This document shows, one piece after another, positions 38,968 through 49,500 of a DNA stretch of 64,000 nt. Origin of the DNA: Neorhodopirellula pilleata (GTDB lineage Bacteria; Planctomycetota; Planctomycetia; Pirellulales; Pirellulaceae). The notes under the pieces are model-generated. The model was not told the DNA's origin and made no database searches. It saw only the letters and a program-made list of their open reading frames with translations. The position numbers were made by a program, and so were the translations under genes. The stretch spans positions 186,001 to 250,000 of the forward strand of contig NZ_SJPM01000003.1 of NCBI RefSeq assembly GCF_007859915.1, in the 5' to 3' direction. Position 1 is the stretch's first letter. Every line of letters begins with the position of its first letter.

Positions 38968-40378
38968 ACGACGTGTTGCTCAAATCGACATCGATCGGGA
39001 GGCCGAAATCGTTTTCGCTTTTGGCATCGTTTTGCACGCCCGATTCCGAATCGCTTTCGTCGGCCTCGGCCAGCGTCAATTTGGTCGGGGCGACGCGGAG
39101 CGCCGAACGATGAACCGGCCCCATCGCTCCAGAAGGCATTCGCACTCGAACGGTGACGTGGGCATTGTTGAACTCCCGAGACTCGATCTTGCCTTTGGCA
39201 GAAAGGTATGACAACAGCTTGCCGTCCTGGTGAGCGACATCAACTTCGACGTCCAAGAACCCTCGCGAGAGTGCTTCGCCAACGACTTCTTGCAAAGGTC
39301 CGAAACCCTTTCCCGATTTGGCGCTGACGGGGATCGCCTGCGGGTATCGGTCCAAGACACGGTTAAGGATTCGTGGGCTTTCGATGGCATCGATCTTATT
39401 CAAAACCAAGAGCGTGTTTTTAGCTTCGATGCCAAGTTCCTCGAGGACCTGATAGACCGCCGTGATCTGTTCAAAAACATTCGGACTGCTGGCGTCGGCG
39501 ACGTGCATCAAGAGATCGGCTTGACGAGTTTCTTCGAGAGTCGACTTGAAACTAGCAACCAACGAGTGCGGCAGGTCGCGGATGAAACCGACCGTGTCAC
39601 TGAGCAAGACGTGTCCCCAGTTGGGTAAGTTCCACCGACGAGTCCTCGTGTCCAACGTCGCAAATAGTTTGTCTTCGGCCAACACACCCGCGTTTGTCAG
39701 CGCGTTCATCAGCGTGCTCTTGCCTGCGTTGGTATATCCGACCAATGAGACCGTCGGGACTTCGTTTCGGGCGGCGACTTGACGTTCACGGCGGCTCTCC
39801 ACGCGGCTGAGTTCTTCCTTCAAATCGTGGATGCGTTTTTGAGCCAAACGACGGTCGACTTCCAACTGTTTCTCACCGGGCCCCCGCATCCCGACGCCCA
39901 TGGATTGACGCGAAAGGTGCGTCCACATGCGTTTGAGCCGGGGAAGTGAATATTCGAGCTGAGCGAGTTCGACGGCCAGACGTGATTCATGTGTTCGCGC
40001 GCCGGCGGCGAAGATATCTAGAATCAATTCGGTCCGGTCGATCACTTTGGCTTTGGTCGCCTTCTCCAGATTGCGAACTTGGGCCGGCGTCAAATCGTTA
40101 TCAAAGAAAATGACATCGGCTTGGTACTTTTCAACCATCAATCGCAATTCTTCGACTTTGCCCTTCCCCATGTAGGTTGAATAATCGGGTGTGCCGCGTT
40201 TCTGCGTTAGCTCATCGACGACGTGGGTTCCGGCGGTCGACGCGAGCCCATGAAGTTCTTCGAGCGGATCGTCTTCGACGATTGTGCCGGGCAAAATAAG
40301 CCGAGCGAGGATACTGCGTTCGGGGCCGTCGTCGCCAAGCGAAATCATTTTGCCTGCGGAATTGTGTGGATCAGACAC
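38927..40378 (-). CDS. hflX: GTPase HflX
   Basis: A 483-residue ribosome-associated GTPase that in other bacteria splits stalled or stressed ribosomes. The HflX N-terminal domain is present (VIFFDNDLTPAQVRNLE, GMRGPGEKQLE), and the GTPase motifs are GYTNAGKST (G1), DTVGF (G3), NKID (G4) and SAKSGKG (G5). The usual start is unclear: GTG at 40378 gives the full frame, and an ATG at 40348 is an alternative. The gene is 66 bases downstream of uvrC. The C-terminal tail of about 45 residues is Ser/Asp-rich and may be disordered. Confidence 0.93.
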   Translation of the reverse strand: MSDPHNSAGKMISLGDDGPERSILARLILPGTIVEDDPLEELHGLASTAGTHVVDELTQKRGTPDYSTYMGKGKVEELRLMVEKYQADVIFFDNDLTPAQVRNLEKATKAKVIDRTELILDIFAAGARTHESRLAVELAQLEYSLPRLKRMWTHLSRQSMGVGMRGPGEKQLEVDRRLAQKRIHDLKEELSRVESRRERQVAARNEVPTVSLVGYTNAGKSTLMNALTNAGVLAEDKLFATLDTRTRRWNLPNWGHVLLSDTVGFIRDLPHSLVASFKSTLEETRQADLLMHVADASSPNVFEQITAVYQVLEELGIEAKNTLLVLNKIDAIESPRILNRVLDRYPQAIPVSAKSGKGFGPLQEVVGEALSRGFLDVEVDVAHQDGKLLSYLSAKGKIESREFNNAHVTVRVRMPSGAMGPVHRSALRVAPTKLTLAEADESDSESGVQNDAKSENDFGLPIDVDLSNTSFASDKTTPSSEVA

Positions 40379-40444
40379 GAGGTGGTGGGGGTCTCCGGTG
40401 AAAAGGTTTGACGATCATTAGGACCAGTGTAGTCCATAGAAGGT

Positions 40445-41941
40445 TCAACGTTCGAGTGTGGATTTTGAACGCAAGATGTGATGGTAATGCTGTGCGAAAC
40501 GATGCGATTCGTCCCGCACGTACTGTAAAAGCCGCAACGCAAACGCATTCTTGGTTAGTCTTAATGGTTCGGAAATACCCGGGCGAAAAATCTCTTCGTC
40601 GCGTTTTGCTAGTGAAATCACGGTCGGGGGTGTGATTTCTTGGTCACGAAACGCGGCCATCGCGGCGTTGAGCTGACCTTTGCCTCCATCGATCAACAGG
40701 ATATCCGGGAATGTGTCTCCTCGATCGCTCAGGCCTCGAAATCGCCGTGAAACGACTTCATAAATGCTTCGAAAGTCGTCGATTCCTTTGACGTCTTGGA
40801 TTCGGAAACGTCGGTATCCGGGTTTAAACGGCAACCCGTCGATGAACTGGACGAGACTCGCGACCGTTTCGTTACCGCCCAAGTGGGCGATGTCGACACC
40901 TTCGATGACGCGGGGCGTTTCGGAAAGCCCCAAAACTTTCTTCAATCCGGCGAGACCTTTCTGCGGATCGATGTAAAAGACTTCCGGTTGGGCGTGCGTA
41001 TCGAGTTCGCCGCGATCTTCGAGTTTTTCAAGCATCTTGATCTCGTCGCGAAGAACCGCCGCCCGCTCGAAATCAAGCGTCTTGCTCGCTTCGGCCATTT
41101 CCTGCTTCATGTCTTTGAGGAGTTTCTTCTTGCCGCCATCGAGGAAGGTTTGCAACCGCTTGATGTCGCGGCGGTAGTCTTCTTTGCTGATCCGGAAATT
41201 GCATGGTGCGGTGCATTGATTGATGCTTGCCAACAAGCACGGCCGAAACCATTTCCACTTCTCGTCCGACTCGGTGATATCGAGGGTGCAGGTGCGGAAC
41301 TTGAAGATTCGTTGCATGACTTGGATCGCCCCACGCAATGAGCCGGCACTGGTGAATGGTCCGTACAGCTTCACGCCTGATGTCTTCGGCTCACGGGTGA
41401 CTTCAACACGGGGAAATTCATCCCTCGTCGTGATCATCAAGTAGGGGAACGATTTATCGTCTTTGAGGTCTTTGTTGTTGCGCGGTTGGATGTCCTTGAT
41501 CAACCGCGATTCCATTAACAAAGCATCGACTTCACTTTCGCAGGAGATATAGTCGATGTCCGTAATGTCGCCGATCCAGCCGGCCGTTCGGGCGTCCTCT
41601 GCGGCCGCCTTAAGGAAATAGCTCGACGCGCGGGCACGCAAGTTCTTGGCCTTGCCAATGTAAATCACCACCCCGGCAGCGTCCTTCATCAAGTACACGC
41701 CGGGTTCTTGCGGGAATGTTTTCACCTTGGCGGCCGCATGCGCGAGGCCTTTGAGTTCAAACGTGCCCGGCTCGAGAGCTTCCTCGCTGTTTCCATCGAC
41801 GGTGGAGATTACTGGAAGTTCGACGGGGGGTATTTCGGGGTCGATGGAAATCCGTCCTATCCAACATGGTGATGGTTTTAGAAAACAATCCGTTTTCGCG
41901 GAGATGCGTTGAATCATCATAGCAATCCGACCAGGCACCAT
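40445..41941 (-). CDS. uvrC: UvrC-type excinuclease subunit lacking the HhH tail
   Basis: A 498-residue protein. The GIY-YIG nuclease domain is near residues 75-160 (GVYLMKD, VVIYIGKAKNLRARASSYF). Next is a Cys-containing region with CTLDI and CTAPCN, then a UVR coiled domain (LDFERAAVLRDEIKMLEKL), and a C-terminal RNase H-like nuclease domain (EGVDIAHLGGNETVASLVQF, DILLIDGGKGQ). The normal UvrC ends with a tandem helix-hairpin-helix region; here the frame ends about 10 residues after SHRFAQHYH, and no HhH-coding sequence follows before hflX. The N-terminus adds about 75 residues before the conserved part; an ATG at 41920 is also possible. Confidence 0.88.
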   Translation of the reverse strand: MVPGRIAMMIQRISAKTDCFLKPSPCWIGRISIDPEIPPVELPVISTVDGNSEEALEPGTFELKGLAHAAAKVKTFPQEPGVYLMKDAAGVVIYIGKAKNLRARASSYFLKAAAEDARTAGWIGDITDIDYISCESEVDALLMESRLIKDIQPRNNKDLKDDKSFPYLMITTRDEFPRVEVTREPKTSGVKLYGPFTSAGSLRGAIQVMQRIFKFRTCTLDITESDEKWKWFRPCLLASINQCTAPCNFRISKEDYRRDIKRLQTFLDGGKKKLLKDMKQEMAEASKTLDFERAAVLRDEIKMLEKLEDRGELDTHAQPEVFYIDPQKGLAGLKKVLGLSETPRVIEGVDIAHLGGNETVASLVQFIDGLPFKPGYRRFRIQDVKGIDDFRSIYEVVSRRFRGLSDRGDTFPDILLIDGGKGQLNAAMAAFRDQEITPPTVISLAKRDEEIFRPGISEPLRLTKNAFALRLLQYVRDESHRFAQHYHHILRSKSTLER

Positions 41942-41954
41942 CCAAGTCGCGATC

Positions 41955-44840
41955 GTGCCGGTAGGGGACCATCAAGAGGGCAAATCCGGTACCAGCGATA
42001 CGACCGAATGGGGCAGCTGGATCGAAAAAACCGTTACGACCCCTTCATTTCGATACGACGCACTCCGCTATCGCCTCGGATTGCGAAGGTTAACGACGGA
42101 TCGGGTGCATTCACTTAATTGTAACCAAGAGTTGACGGAGCGATTCCAAAGGTGGAATTGCGCCGCTCGATCCGTCCTGATCGAGCCGAAAGTTACGTGC
42201 CCCCGTTTGTTTCGGCATTCCTCTTTGTTCAAAGCAATCTTCGCATCGTTCAGGCTGGCATTCGCACTCGTTTGCGTTGGTCTTGGTCTGATCTTGGGTG
42301 CCCAATGGTTCGGTTTGATCCCGGACTCGCGGGTTCAGATCGAACGTGCGCGCCAATCGACCTGCCAAAACATCGCGATCGGCGTGTTGGATGACATCCG
42401 ACACGAACGATGGTTGAAGATCGATGGCATGTTGCAGGCAATCGTCAAGCGAGACGAGCACCTTTTGTCGGTTGGCCTGCGAACCGACCTCGGGCAATTG
42501 CGTGTCGCTACGGAGAATCACGAACAGTGCTGGCAGACCATCGATCATGAAAGCAAGCTTGTCGATGATCCCGTCGATGACGTTCCGGAATGGGCACGTC
42601 CCTCCGCTTCGCCGAATCACCGTGATCGGCGGACTACGACTTGGGTTACACCGCCGGAAGCATCCGACGGTGCCCGTGGCGATGCATCGATCACGTCGGC
42701 GACTTCACTGGATAGGCATGTTTGCTTAGAGGTTCCGATCATCGTCCGAGACCTTCCTTGGGGAAATCTGGAGTTTTGTTTCCGAGACACTTCCTCAGGG
42801 TTGTTCGGCAATTCACTGGACGCGGGAATCACCGGATTCATCTTGTTCTTTTCCGTTTGTGGATTGGGATCCTATACGCTATTGATGATGCGAATTATGG
42901 GCGTGTTCTCACGAACCCAAGTCGTTCCCGATCGCGTCCGTCAAGCGCTCGACACGCTTGCCGAAGGCTTGTTGGTGCTCGACGGGGACGGAAAGATCGT
43001 GCTGGCGAATGAAAACTTCCTGCAGATCAATGGGTTCGAAAGCGACGAACTGATTGACCGGTTGGCCGCCGATTTACCTTGGTTCTTTCCTTCGACGGAC
43101 CCTCGTAAGGCGGATGCTCGCGATGCGTTCCCTTGGACCCGAGCGATCAAGCAACGACAAAGCGTCACGGCAGAGATTCTGCGGATGACCGGTCGCGATG
43201 GAGTTCATCGCGTCTTCAGCGTCAACGCAGGACCGATCGGCGACGACTCGCAACAAAAGGGGGCCTTGGTTACGTTTCAAGACGTCACCCACGTCGAGAA
43301 ACACCGCGTTGAACTCGAGAACATGTTGACGATGTTGCGTCGCAGCAAAGACGAGATCCAAAAGAAGAATCAAGAACTCGAGATACTCGCGACACGCGAT
43401 GCGCTCACCGGATGTCTCAACCGTCGTGCCTTCTTTGAACGAATGCAACCGCTGCTCGAACAGTACCGCAAAGACGCTCGGCCGGTTTCGTGCTTCATGG
43501 TCGACGTCGACCATTTCAAGAGTGTTAACGACACGTACGGCCACCACACCGGCGACGAAGTTCTGCGTGCCGTATCCAAGCAATTGCGAGAAATATTCGA
43601 AGAACGGCACATCGTCTGTCGATACGGTGGCGAGGAATTTTGCGTCGTCCTGCCGGGACTGGACCTTGACGAGGCCCACGAGGAAGCCGAACGGACACGG
43701 CTTGCGATCATGAATATCCGCTTGGAAGATCCAGCGGAATTGCGATTGACCGCGTCGATCGGCGTCAGTGAAACGCGGTTCGGTGCCACCGAGACTCAAG
43801 ACCTCATCAACCAAGCTGACGAATGTTTGTACGTGGCCAAACGGGGTGGACGGAATCAAAGTGTCCTGTTTGATCCTGATCGCGTTTCTGTTTTGGGCGA
43901 AGAAGAACCCAAAACGGAGTCAATCGCTGATCCCGATTTGGTAAAGCTTCCCTTCAACGCGGTCAATGCGTTGGTATCCGCGTTGGCGTACCGAGACCCG
44001 ACCACTGCCGAACACAGCCGCCGCGTTGCCAACATGTGTGTCAAGGCAGCAAAAGGATTGTTGTGTCAGCGTGATACCTATGTGCTTGAGATCGCCGCCT
44101 TGTTGCATGACATCGGCAAGATTGGTATTCCCGATACGGTGCTGCACAAACCCGGACCGCTCGACGAAAACGAATGGAAAATCATGCGTCGGCACAATTC
44201 GGTCGGCATCGACATGATCGCCGGGACTTTCCACTGTGCCGAACTCGAAAACATCATCCGTACTCACCATTCGATGTCCGCTGAACGTCAGTCGTCACGC
44301 AAATTCGACTTTGAAAGTACGCCGATAGCGTCGCGTCTGTTGAACATTGCGGATGCCTATGATTCGATGATAAGCGATCAGGCCTACCGCCGAGGATGCT
44401 CGCCCGAAGAGGCGATCGACGAACTTCGTCGAAACAGCGGAACACAGTTTGATCCTGAATTGGTGGAAGTGTTTATCCGCGAGACGATCACTGATCGACG
44501 CGAATCGCGGATGGGGTTTGCCACCAGTCGCGGGATCGCATTTGTCGTTTCCAGGCCGGTCGCATTCCAAATCGGTCAACAGATCGAACAGCTTGCCGAC
44601 GCCATCGACAAACAGGATATCGAAACACTCAAGCGATTAGCGACCGAACTGAATCACATCGCCGAAGCAAATTTCTTGATGCCAATGGTCGAATGCACCA
44701 GCCGCATCACGACGGCTGCGGATGCTTCCGACGAAGAAATCCAATGGGTCGAATTGCTAAAAGAAACACAAACGCTGTTGGATCTGTGCCGATCAACTCA
44801 GAACGCTCACCTGGCCGAAAACCCACAATCGTTTGCTTAA
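41955..44840 (+). CDS. Membrane GGDEF protein with divergent HD domain
   Basis: A protein of up to 961 residues. Two transmembrane helices (about 93-118 and 286-309) enclose an extracytoplasmic sensor loop of about 165 residues. A PAS-like region (330-440) is followed by a GGDEF domain with an intact GGEEF site at about 558, so diguanylate cyclase activity is expected. An HD domain follows (HDIGKIGIPD near 718), close to the HD-GYP family, but the DGxGYP segment is replaced by unrelated residues. The first start is GTG at 41955; another GTG at 42105 would shorten the N-terminus by 50 residues and is equally possible. The gene is divergent from uvrC by 13 bases. Confidence 0.88.
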   Translation: MPVGDHQEGKSGTSDTTEWGSWIEKTVTTPSFRYDALRYRLGLRRLTTDRVHSLNCNQELTERFQRWNCAARSVLIEPKVTCPRLFRHSSLFKAIFASFRLAFALVCVGLGLILGAQWFGLIPDSRVQIERARQSTCQNIAIGVLDDIRHERWLKIDGMLQAIVKRDEHLLSVGLRTDLGQLRVATENHEQCWQTIDHESKLVDDPVDDVPEWARPSASPNHRDRRTTTWVTPPEASDGARGDASITSATSLDRHVCLEVPIIVRDLPWGNLEFCFRDTSSGLFGNSLDAGITGFILFFSVCGLGSYTLLMMRIMGVFSRTQVVPDRVRQALDTLAEGLLVLDGDGKIVLANENFLQINGFESDELIDRLAADLPWFFPSTDPRKADARDAFPWTRAIKQRQSVTAEILRMTGRDGVHRVFSVNAGPIGDDSQQKGALVTFQDVTHVEKHRVELENMLTMLRRSKDEIQKKNQELEILATRDALTGCLNRRAFFERMQPLLEQYRKDARPVSCFMVDVDHFKSVNDTYGHHTGDEVLRAVSKQLREIFEERHIVCRYGGEEFCVVLPGLDLDEAHEEAERTRLAIMNIRLEDPAELRLTASIGVSETRFGATETQDLINQADECLYVAKRGGRNQSVLFDPDRVSVLGEEEPKTESIADPDLVKLPFNAVNALVSALAYRDPTTAEHSRRVANMCVKAAKGLLCQRDTYVLEIAALLHDIGKIGIPDTVLHKPGPLDENEWKIMRRHNSVGIDMIAGTFHCAELENIIRTHHSMSAERQSSRKFDFESTPIASRLLNIADAYDSMISDQAYRRGCSPEEAIDELRRNSGTQFDPELVEVFIRETITDRRESRMGFATSRGIAFVVSRPVAFQIGQQIEQLADAIDKQDIETLKRLATELNHIAEANFLMPMVECTSRITTAADASDEEIQWVELLKETQTLLDLCRSTQNAHLAENPQSFA

Positions 44841-44921
44841 ACGGTGTGGGCGTTCGGTTTGACTTTACAGAGCGGTGAAAGTTTTCACGCCCGATATACA
44901 TGCAATGCTGGTCACACTCGT

Positions 44922-45524
44922 TCAGGATGTCTGCAAGAACGTCTTCCAGGATTGATAGCGTGGGTCGTCGACTGATTGAGTCATCAGTGGATTGAAACGC
45001 GGACGGGCCGGTTGAGACAACAATTGCATTCTCGCTTGTTGAGGCGTTCGTCCACCCTTGCGGCTATTGCATCGCAAGCAACTGCAGACGATGTTTTCCC
45101 ATGTCGTGGCCCCACCGTGTGACCGTGGAACCACGTGGTCGAGACTCAATTTGTGGGTCGGTTCGGCTTTGCCGCAATACTGGCAACGGTAGTCGTCCCG
45201 CGCGAACAGGTTGCGTCGATTGAACCGAACCGTTTGCACGGGCATCCGATCAAACCGAGTCAGACGAACGATTCGAGGCACTTTGACTTCGAAATCGACC
45301 GCCTTGAGAAAGTCTTCGTCGGGTTGCTTGTCCAACGCCGCCAGTTGGCTGATCTCACACCAGCTATCAAAATCATGACTAACGAAAGCACCATCATCGC
45401 TATCGATGACTTCGGCGCACTCCCGGTACAACAACGTCAACGCTCGACGTACGTTGACCACTCGTACCGCCATGTAAAATCGATTCAACACCAACACGTT
45501 CGTGTCGAGAACCCGTGCGCTCAT
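44922..45524 (-). CDS. HNH endonuclease family protein
   Basis: A 200-residue protein. The HNH core is at about residues 112-160: CQYCGK, then [24 protein letters not shown], with a paired zinc-binding Cys set CxxC / CxxC and the catalytic His in LDHVVP. No transmembrane segment. This type often occurs as a stand-alone gene of unclear role in bacteria, with DNA or mobile-element functions suggested by the fold. It has no mobile partner nearby. Convergent with the GGDEF gene across 81 bases. Confidence 0.88.
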   Translation of the reverse strand: MSARVLDTNVLVLNRFYMAVRVVNVRRALTLLYRECAEVIDSDDGAFVSHDFDSWCEISQLAALDKQPDEDFLKAVDFEVKVPRIVRLTRFDRMPVQTVRFNRRNLFARDDYRCQYCGKAEPTHKLSLDHVVPRSHGGATTWENIVCSCLRCNSRKGGRTPQQARMQLLSQPARPRFNPLMTQSVDDPRYQSWKTFLQTS

Positions 45525-45792
45525 GGATCTTATTTTCCTTCGTACTGGATAACCACTGCGCGATCACACGGAGTGCCATGTAGAGGCGAACTCGCGGTGA
45601 ACGATCAGTCTAGCGAGGTTTTGGCTTCCCAATTGCATGGCAATCGGCTCACCTATCGTACCCGACCGCGAAGCGTCCGGCCAACAACTTTCGTTACGGG
45701 ATAGACGACGCCAACGATCGACGGGTTCGCTATCGTAGCCGGTATCCCGGCCGGTCTGATTTGCCTTCATCCTTTTTTCATCCTGAGCTTGC

Positions 45793-46413
45793 ATGTCTTC
45801 CCTGTCCCGCTGGTTCGAATCCGTTTGGCAGTGGCTCCTGTGGGCCGGCGCGAGCGTCGGTGAGATCGCAACGGCGGGTGGGGGAGTCTTGCTGGCGATC
45901 GCTTTGGTCGTCGTTTGCGGTGCTGCTTGGTTGTTGAATCTGATTTCGCTGCCGGGCAATTGGTTAGCCGTCCTCGCGTTGGCCGTCTACGCGTGGCTTG
46001 GTCCCGAAACGGGACGGGTCGGCGTCGGGCTGCTCCCGGTGATTGCCGCTTTCGGATTAGGTCTCGTGGGCGAGTTGTTCGAATTCGCCGCCGGGGCCGT
46101 CGGGGCCAGTCGAGCCGGAGCGAGCCGCCGAGCCACGCTCTATTCGATCATCGGCTCGATCGTCGGTGCCATCACCGGAGGGATCGTGGGTTTGCCCGTC
46201 CCGGTCATCGGTCCCGTTTTGGCGGCCTTGTTATTCGGGGGGCTCGGGGCAACCGCCGGAGCGATGTTCGCCGAATGGAACGACGGGCGGTCGTGGCGTG
46301 AGAATTGGCGAATCGGCCGGGCCGCATTCTGGGGGCGGACGACGGGGACAGTAGGGAAAATGGTTGCCGGATTGGCGATTGTCCTGATTTGCCTATTTAG
46401 CGTAATCCTCTGA
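45793..46413 (+). CDS. DUF456 family membrane protein
   Basis: A 206-residue membrane protein with several transmembrane helices (about 30-55, 60-75, 80-105, 115-145, 185-205). It shows the DUF456 pattern, with glycine-rich helices and the phrase SLPGNWLAVLALAVYAWLGP. Its activity is unknown. The gene is followed by smc after 175 bases, on the same strand. Confidence 0.8.
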   Translation: MSSLSRWFESVWQWLLWAGASVGEIATAGGGVLLAIALVVVCGAAWLLNLISLPGNWLAVLALAVYAWLGPETGRVGVGLLPVIAAFGLGLVGELFEFAAGAVGASRAGASRRATLYSIIGSIVGAITGGIVGLPVPVIGPVLAALLFGGLGATAGAMFAEWNDGRSWRENWRIGRAAFWGRTTGTVGKMVAGLAIVLICLFSVIL

Positions 46414-46451
46414 ATGGCCCCATTTCCTCAGCCCGGAATCGCTTTTTGGCG

Positions 46452-46477
46452 GTTGTTTGGGTTGAAACAACTATGAT
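46452..46477 (+). promoter_or_regulatory. Inverted repeat beside a possible -10 box before smc
   Basis: GTTGTTT (46452-46458) and AAACAAC (46465-46471) form a 7-6-7 inverted repeat that is followed immediately by TATGAT (46472-46477). This could be an operator overlapping a promoter. The -35 spacing does not fit well, so it is weak. Confidence 0.25.
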
Positions 46478-46588
46478 TTTGAGGGCGTTTTGTCTAATCT
46501 TGAGGCGTGACCATTTGACTCGGACTGCCGGGTTGCTGGTTTTCGTCCTGTCGTTTTGTTCCTCGTATCGTCCGGCCTAATTTTCCTT

Positions 46589-49500
46589 ATGCTCAAAGCC
46601 CTCGAGCTGGCCGGATTCAAAAGCTTTGCGGATCGCACCCGCTTTGATTTCCCCGATGGGATTACCGTCGTCGTCGGGCCCAACGGGTCTGGCAAATCCA
46701 ATATCGTCGACGCGATGAAGTGGGTCTTGGGCAGTCAGAGCGCCAAGAGTTTGCGCGGCAAGGACATGTCCGACGTAATCTTCAAAGGTTCCCAAACCCG
46801 GGGCCCGGCCGGTGCGGCCGAAGCAACGATCATTTTTGACAATTCGGGCGGCCAATTGCCGATCGATGCCCAAGAAGTCCACGTCACCCGCCGCGTCTAC
46901 CGCAGTGGCGAAGGCGAGTATCTGATCAACCAACAGGCCGTCCGGCTCAAGGACGTGAAGGCCTTGATCCGTGGCACGGGGATCGGCATCGACGCCTACA
47001 GCCTGATCGAACAGGGCAAAGTCGACCGGATGTTGCAGGCCAATGCCAAGGACCGCCGAGCGATCTTTGAAGAGGCCGCGGGCATCAGTCGTTTCAAAGC
47101 CAAAAAAGACGAAGCCGAACGGCGACTCGCCCGCGTCCAACAAAACCTGACCCGCTTGGGCGACATCGTCGACGAAGTCGCCACCCGCTTGAAAACGCTC
47201 AAGAGCCAAGCCGGCAAAGCCGAACGATATCGCCAGGCGAGCGACCGACTCAAGGAACTGCGAACGGTCGTGGCGTGGACCGATTGGATGACGCTCGACG
47301 ACGAGTTGAAATCCGCCGAGCAAAATCTTGCCACCGCGATCGCCCATCATGAGGCCTCCGAAACCGCCCGCGATTCGCTCGAGGAACAACGTCAAGCCGC
47401 CGAGATGCGGCTGCAAACGATCGCCGAAGAAGCCCGCGAGGTGGAGCGGACACGTGGGGAACTGTCCGGCGAAGTCGCCCGGTTGCAAGGCCGTCGCGAG
47501 TCCGATCAAACGACACTGGGTGAACAGCGCCGAACTTTGGCCGGACACTATCGCCGATTGCGAGTCACCCGAACGGCGTCCGGCAGTGCGACGGCGGATC
47601 TGCAAAAAGCCATCGACGAGCTGGAGTCGATCCAAGCCCAGGCGATCGACGTCGCCGCCACCAAGGCGACCATCACGACGCAGCGGGACCAATTGCAAAC
47701 GCAAGTCAACGCGATCCAAACTCGCCGCGAAGAACTGCAACGCGAACACCTCGCAAGCGTCCGCCGGGTCGCCGAGCACGAAGCCAACCGGCAACGGGTT
47801 AACCAACAAATCGTCGGGGCTCAGCGGGCGATCGCTGAGACGCTCCGCAACCGCGAGGCCGCCGAGAAAAATCTCGCTCAAGCGAAGCTCGACCACGACG
47901 AAGCCACCATCGCCGTCGCTAAACAAGTCGAGCAGATTAATGAGGCGGCCAAACTCGTCGAAATCGCCGACGCGAAACTGGCCGAAACCCGCCGCGTTTT
48001 CGAACGACGGCGTGAGGAAATCGGCTCGCTGAAAATTCGTTTGCAGGGCATCACCGAACGAGCCAAGGTGCTCGCCGAATTGCAAAAACGTCAAGAAGGC
48101 GTTAGCGGCGGTGTTCGCGAGATCTTGAACCTGTCCGACGGTGAACTTCGCAAACAACTCGTCGGATTGGTAGCCGAATGTTTCAACGTCGACCGCCAAG
48201 TCGCTCCCCTGATCGACGCGGCTTTGGGTCCGAGGACCCAGTACGTCATCGTTCGCGGTGAGGCGATCGGACAAGCGATCGCCGACGGCAAGATCAAGAT
48301 CGCCAGCCGCGTGGGTATCATCCGCTTGGACGAACTGCCCAGCCGCCGCCCCGGGGATCGGATTCGCTTGGATGGTCTCGCGGGAGTGATCGGGCGGGCC
48401 GACCGGATGGTCGATTGTGACGAATCACTGCAACCGTTGGTCAAACATTTGCTCGGAAACACCTGGCTGGTCGATTCGCTCGGTACCGCCCTGGGCTTGC
48501 GAAAGCTATCCGGCGCGGGTCTGCGTTTCGTGACCGCGTCGGGCGATCTGCTCGACAACGACGGTTCGAGCGTCGTCGGACCGCCCGGCGGCGAAACCGG
48601 ACTAGTCAGCCGTCGCAGCGAACTGCAAGCCGCTCAAGCGGAGATGAGCCACTACGCTTCGCAGATCGCCTCAGGCGAGGACGAACTCCAGCGATTGAGC
48701 ACTGAGATTGACGAGAACGCCGCCGAGCGAGGCCGCTGCGAACAAACCCAACGCGACCTGATCACCCGCCACGCAGCCGCCGAAGCCAAACAACATCACG
48801 TTGCCGAACGATTGGCGAGTCGTCAAGCGGCGATGGACGAATTGCAAACGGCCAACGCCGAGCATCAAGAAACCCTCGACGCCGCTCGCGTCCAAGACCA
48901 AACCTTGGCCGAAGCCATCGTTAAGGGAAAGGCATCGATCGAACAACTCGAACAACAACGACATGCCGTCGACGACCAACTCGCTGCCGCGACGTCGAAG
49001 TTGCAATCCGTTCAAGCCGAAGCAATGCGGGTGTCGGTCGAGTCGGCTCGCTTGGAACAGCAGGTCGAATCGCTGACGACGGCGGCCGAAGTCGCTCGCC
49101 GTGATCAAACCCAGCGTGAAGCGGCCAAGCAGGAAATTCGCGACGCGATGACGCACACCCGCGAGCGGATGTCGGAACTCGAAACCCGCATCGTGCAGGC
49201 GGATGACCGGCTCGCCGTCTTGCTGATCGAGATGGAATCGTTCGACGCGACGCTCCGTGGTTTGGCGACTCGCGTCGACGCCGAACGATCGGCGAGCCGC
49301 TCCGTTCAAACGCAAACTCAAGCCGCGATCAAAGCCGTCGCCGCCGCCGCCGAAGCCGTTGCCGCCATCACAACCGCCCGAGACGCGGCCGACTTGAAAA
49401 AGACAACCTTGGCGCAGCGGATCGCCGAGGACTACGGCATCGATCTGCAAAACGACGAGCCGCCCGAGGAACTCGCCGAAATCGACGACCGCAGCGCCGT

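Noticed and set aside
44871..44890. GTGAAA / TTTCAC palindrome between convergent genes
   Set aside because: Six-base stem with a two-base loop and no U-run.
45525..45792. Possible small gene or RNA in the 268-base gap between HNH and DUF456
   Set aside because: No open frame with start and plausible composition and no tRNA-like or hairpin structure seen by eye.
46577..48274. A 565-residue minus-strand frame opposite smc
   Set aside because: Long antisense frame caused by codon bias; the sense frame has full SMC motifs.
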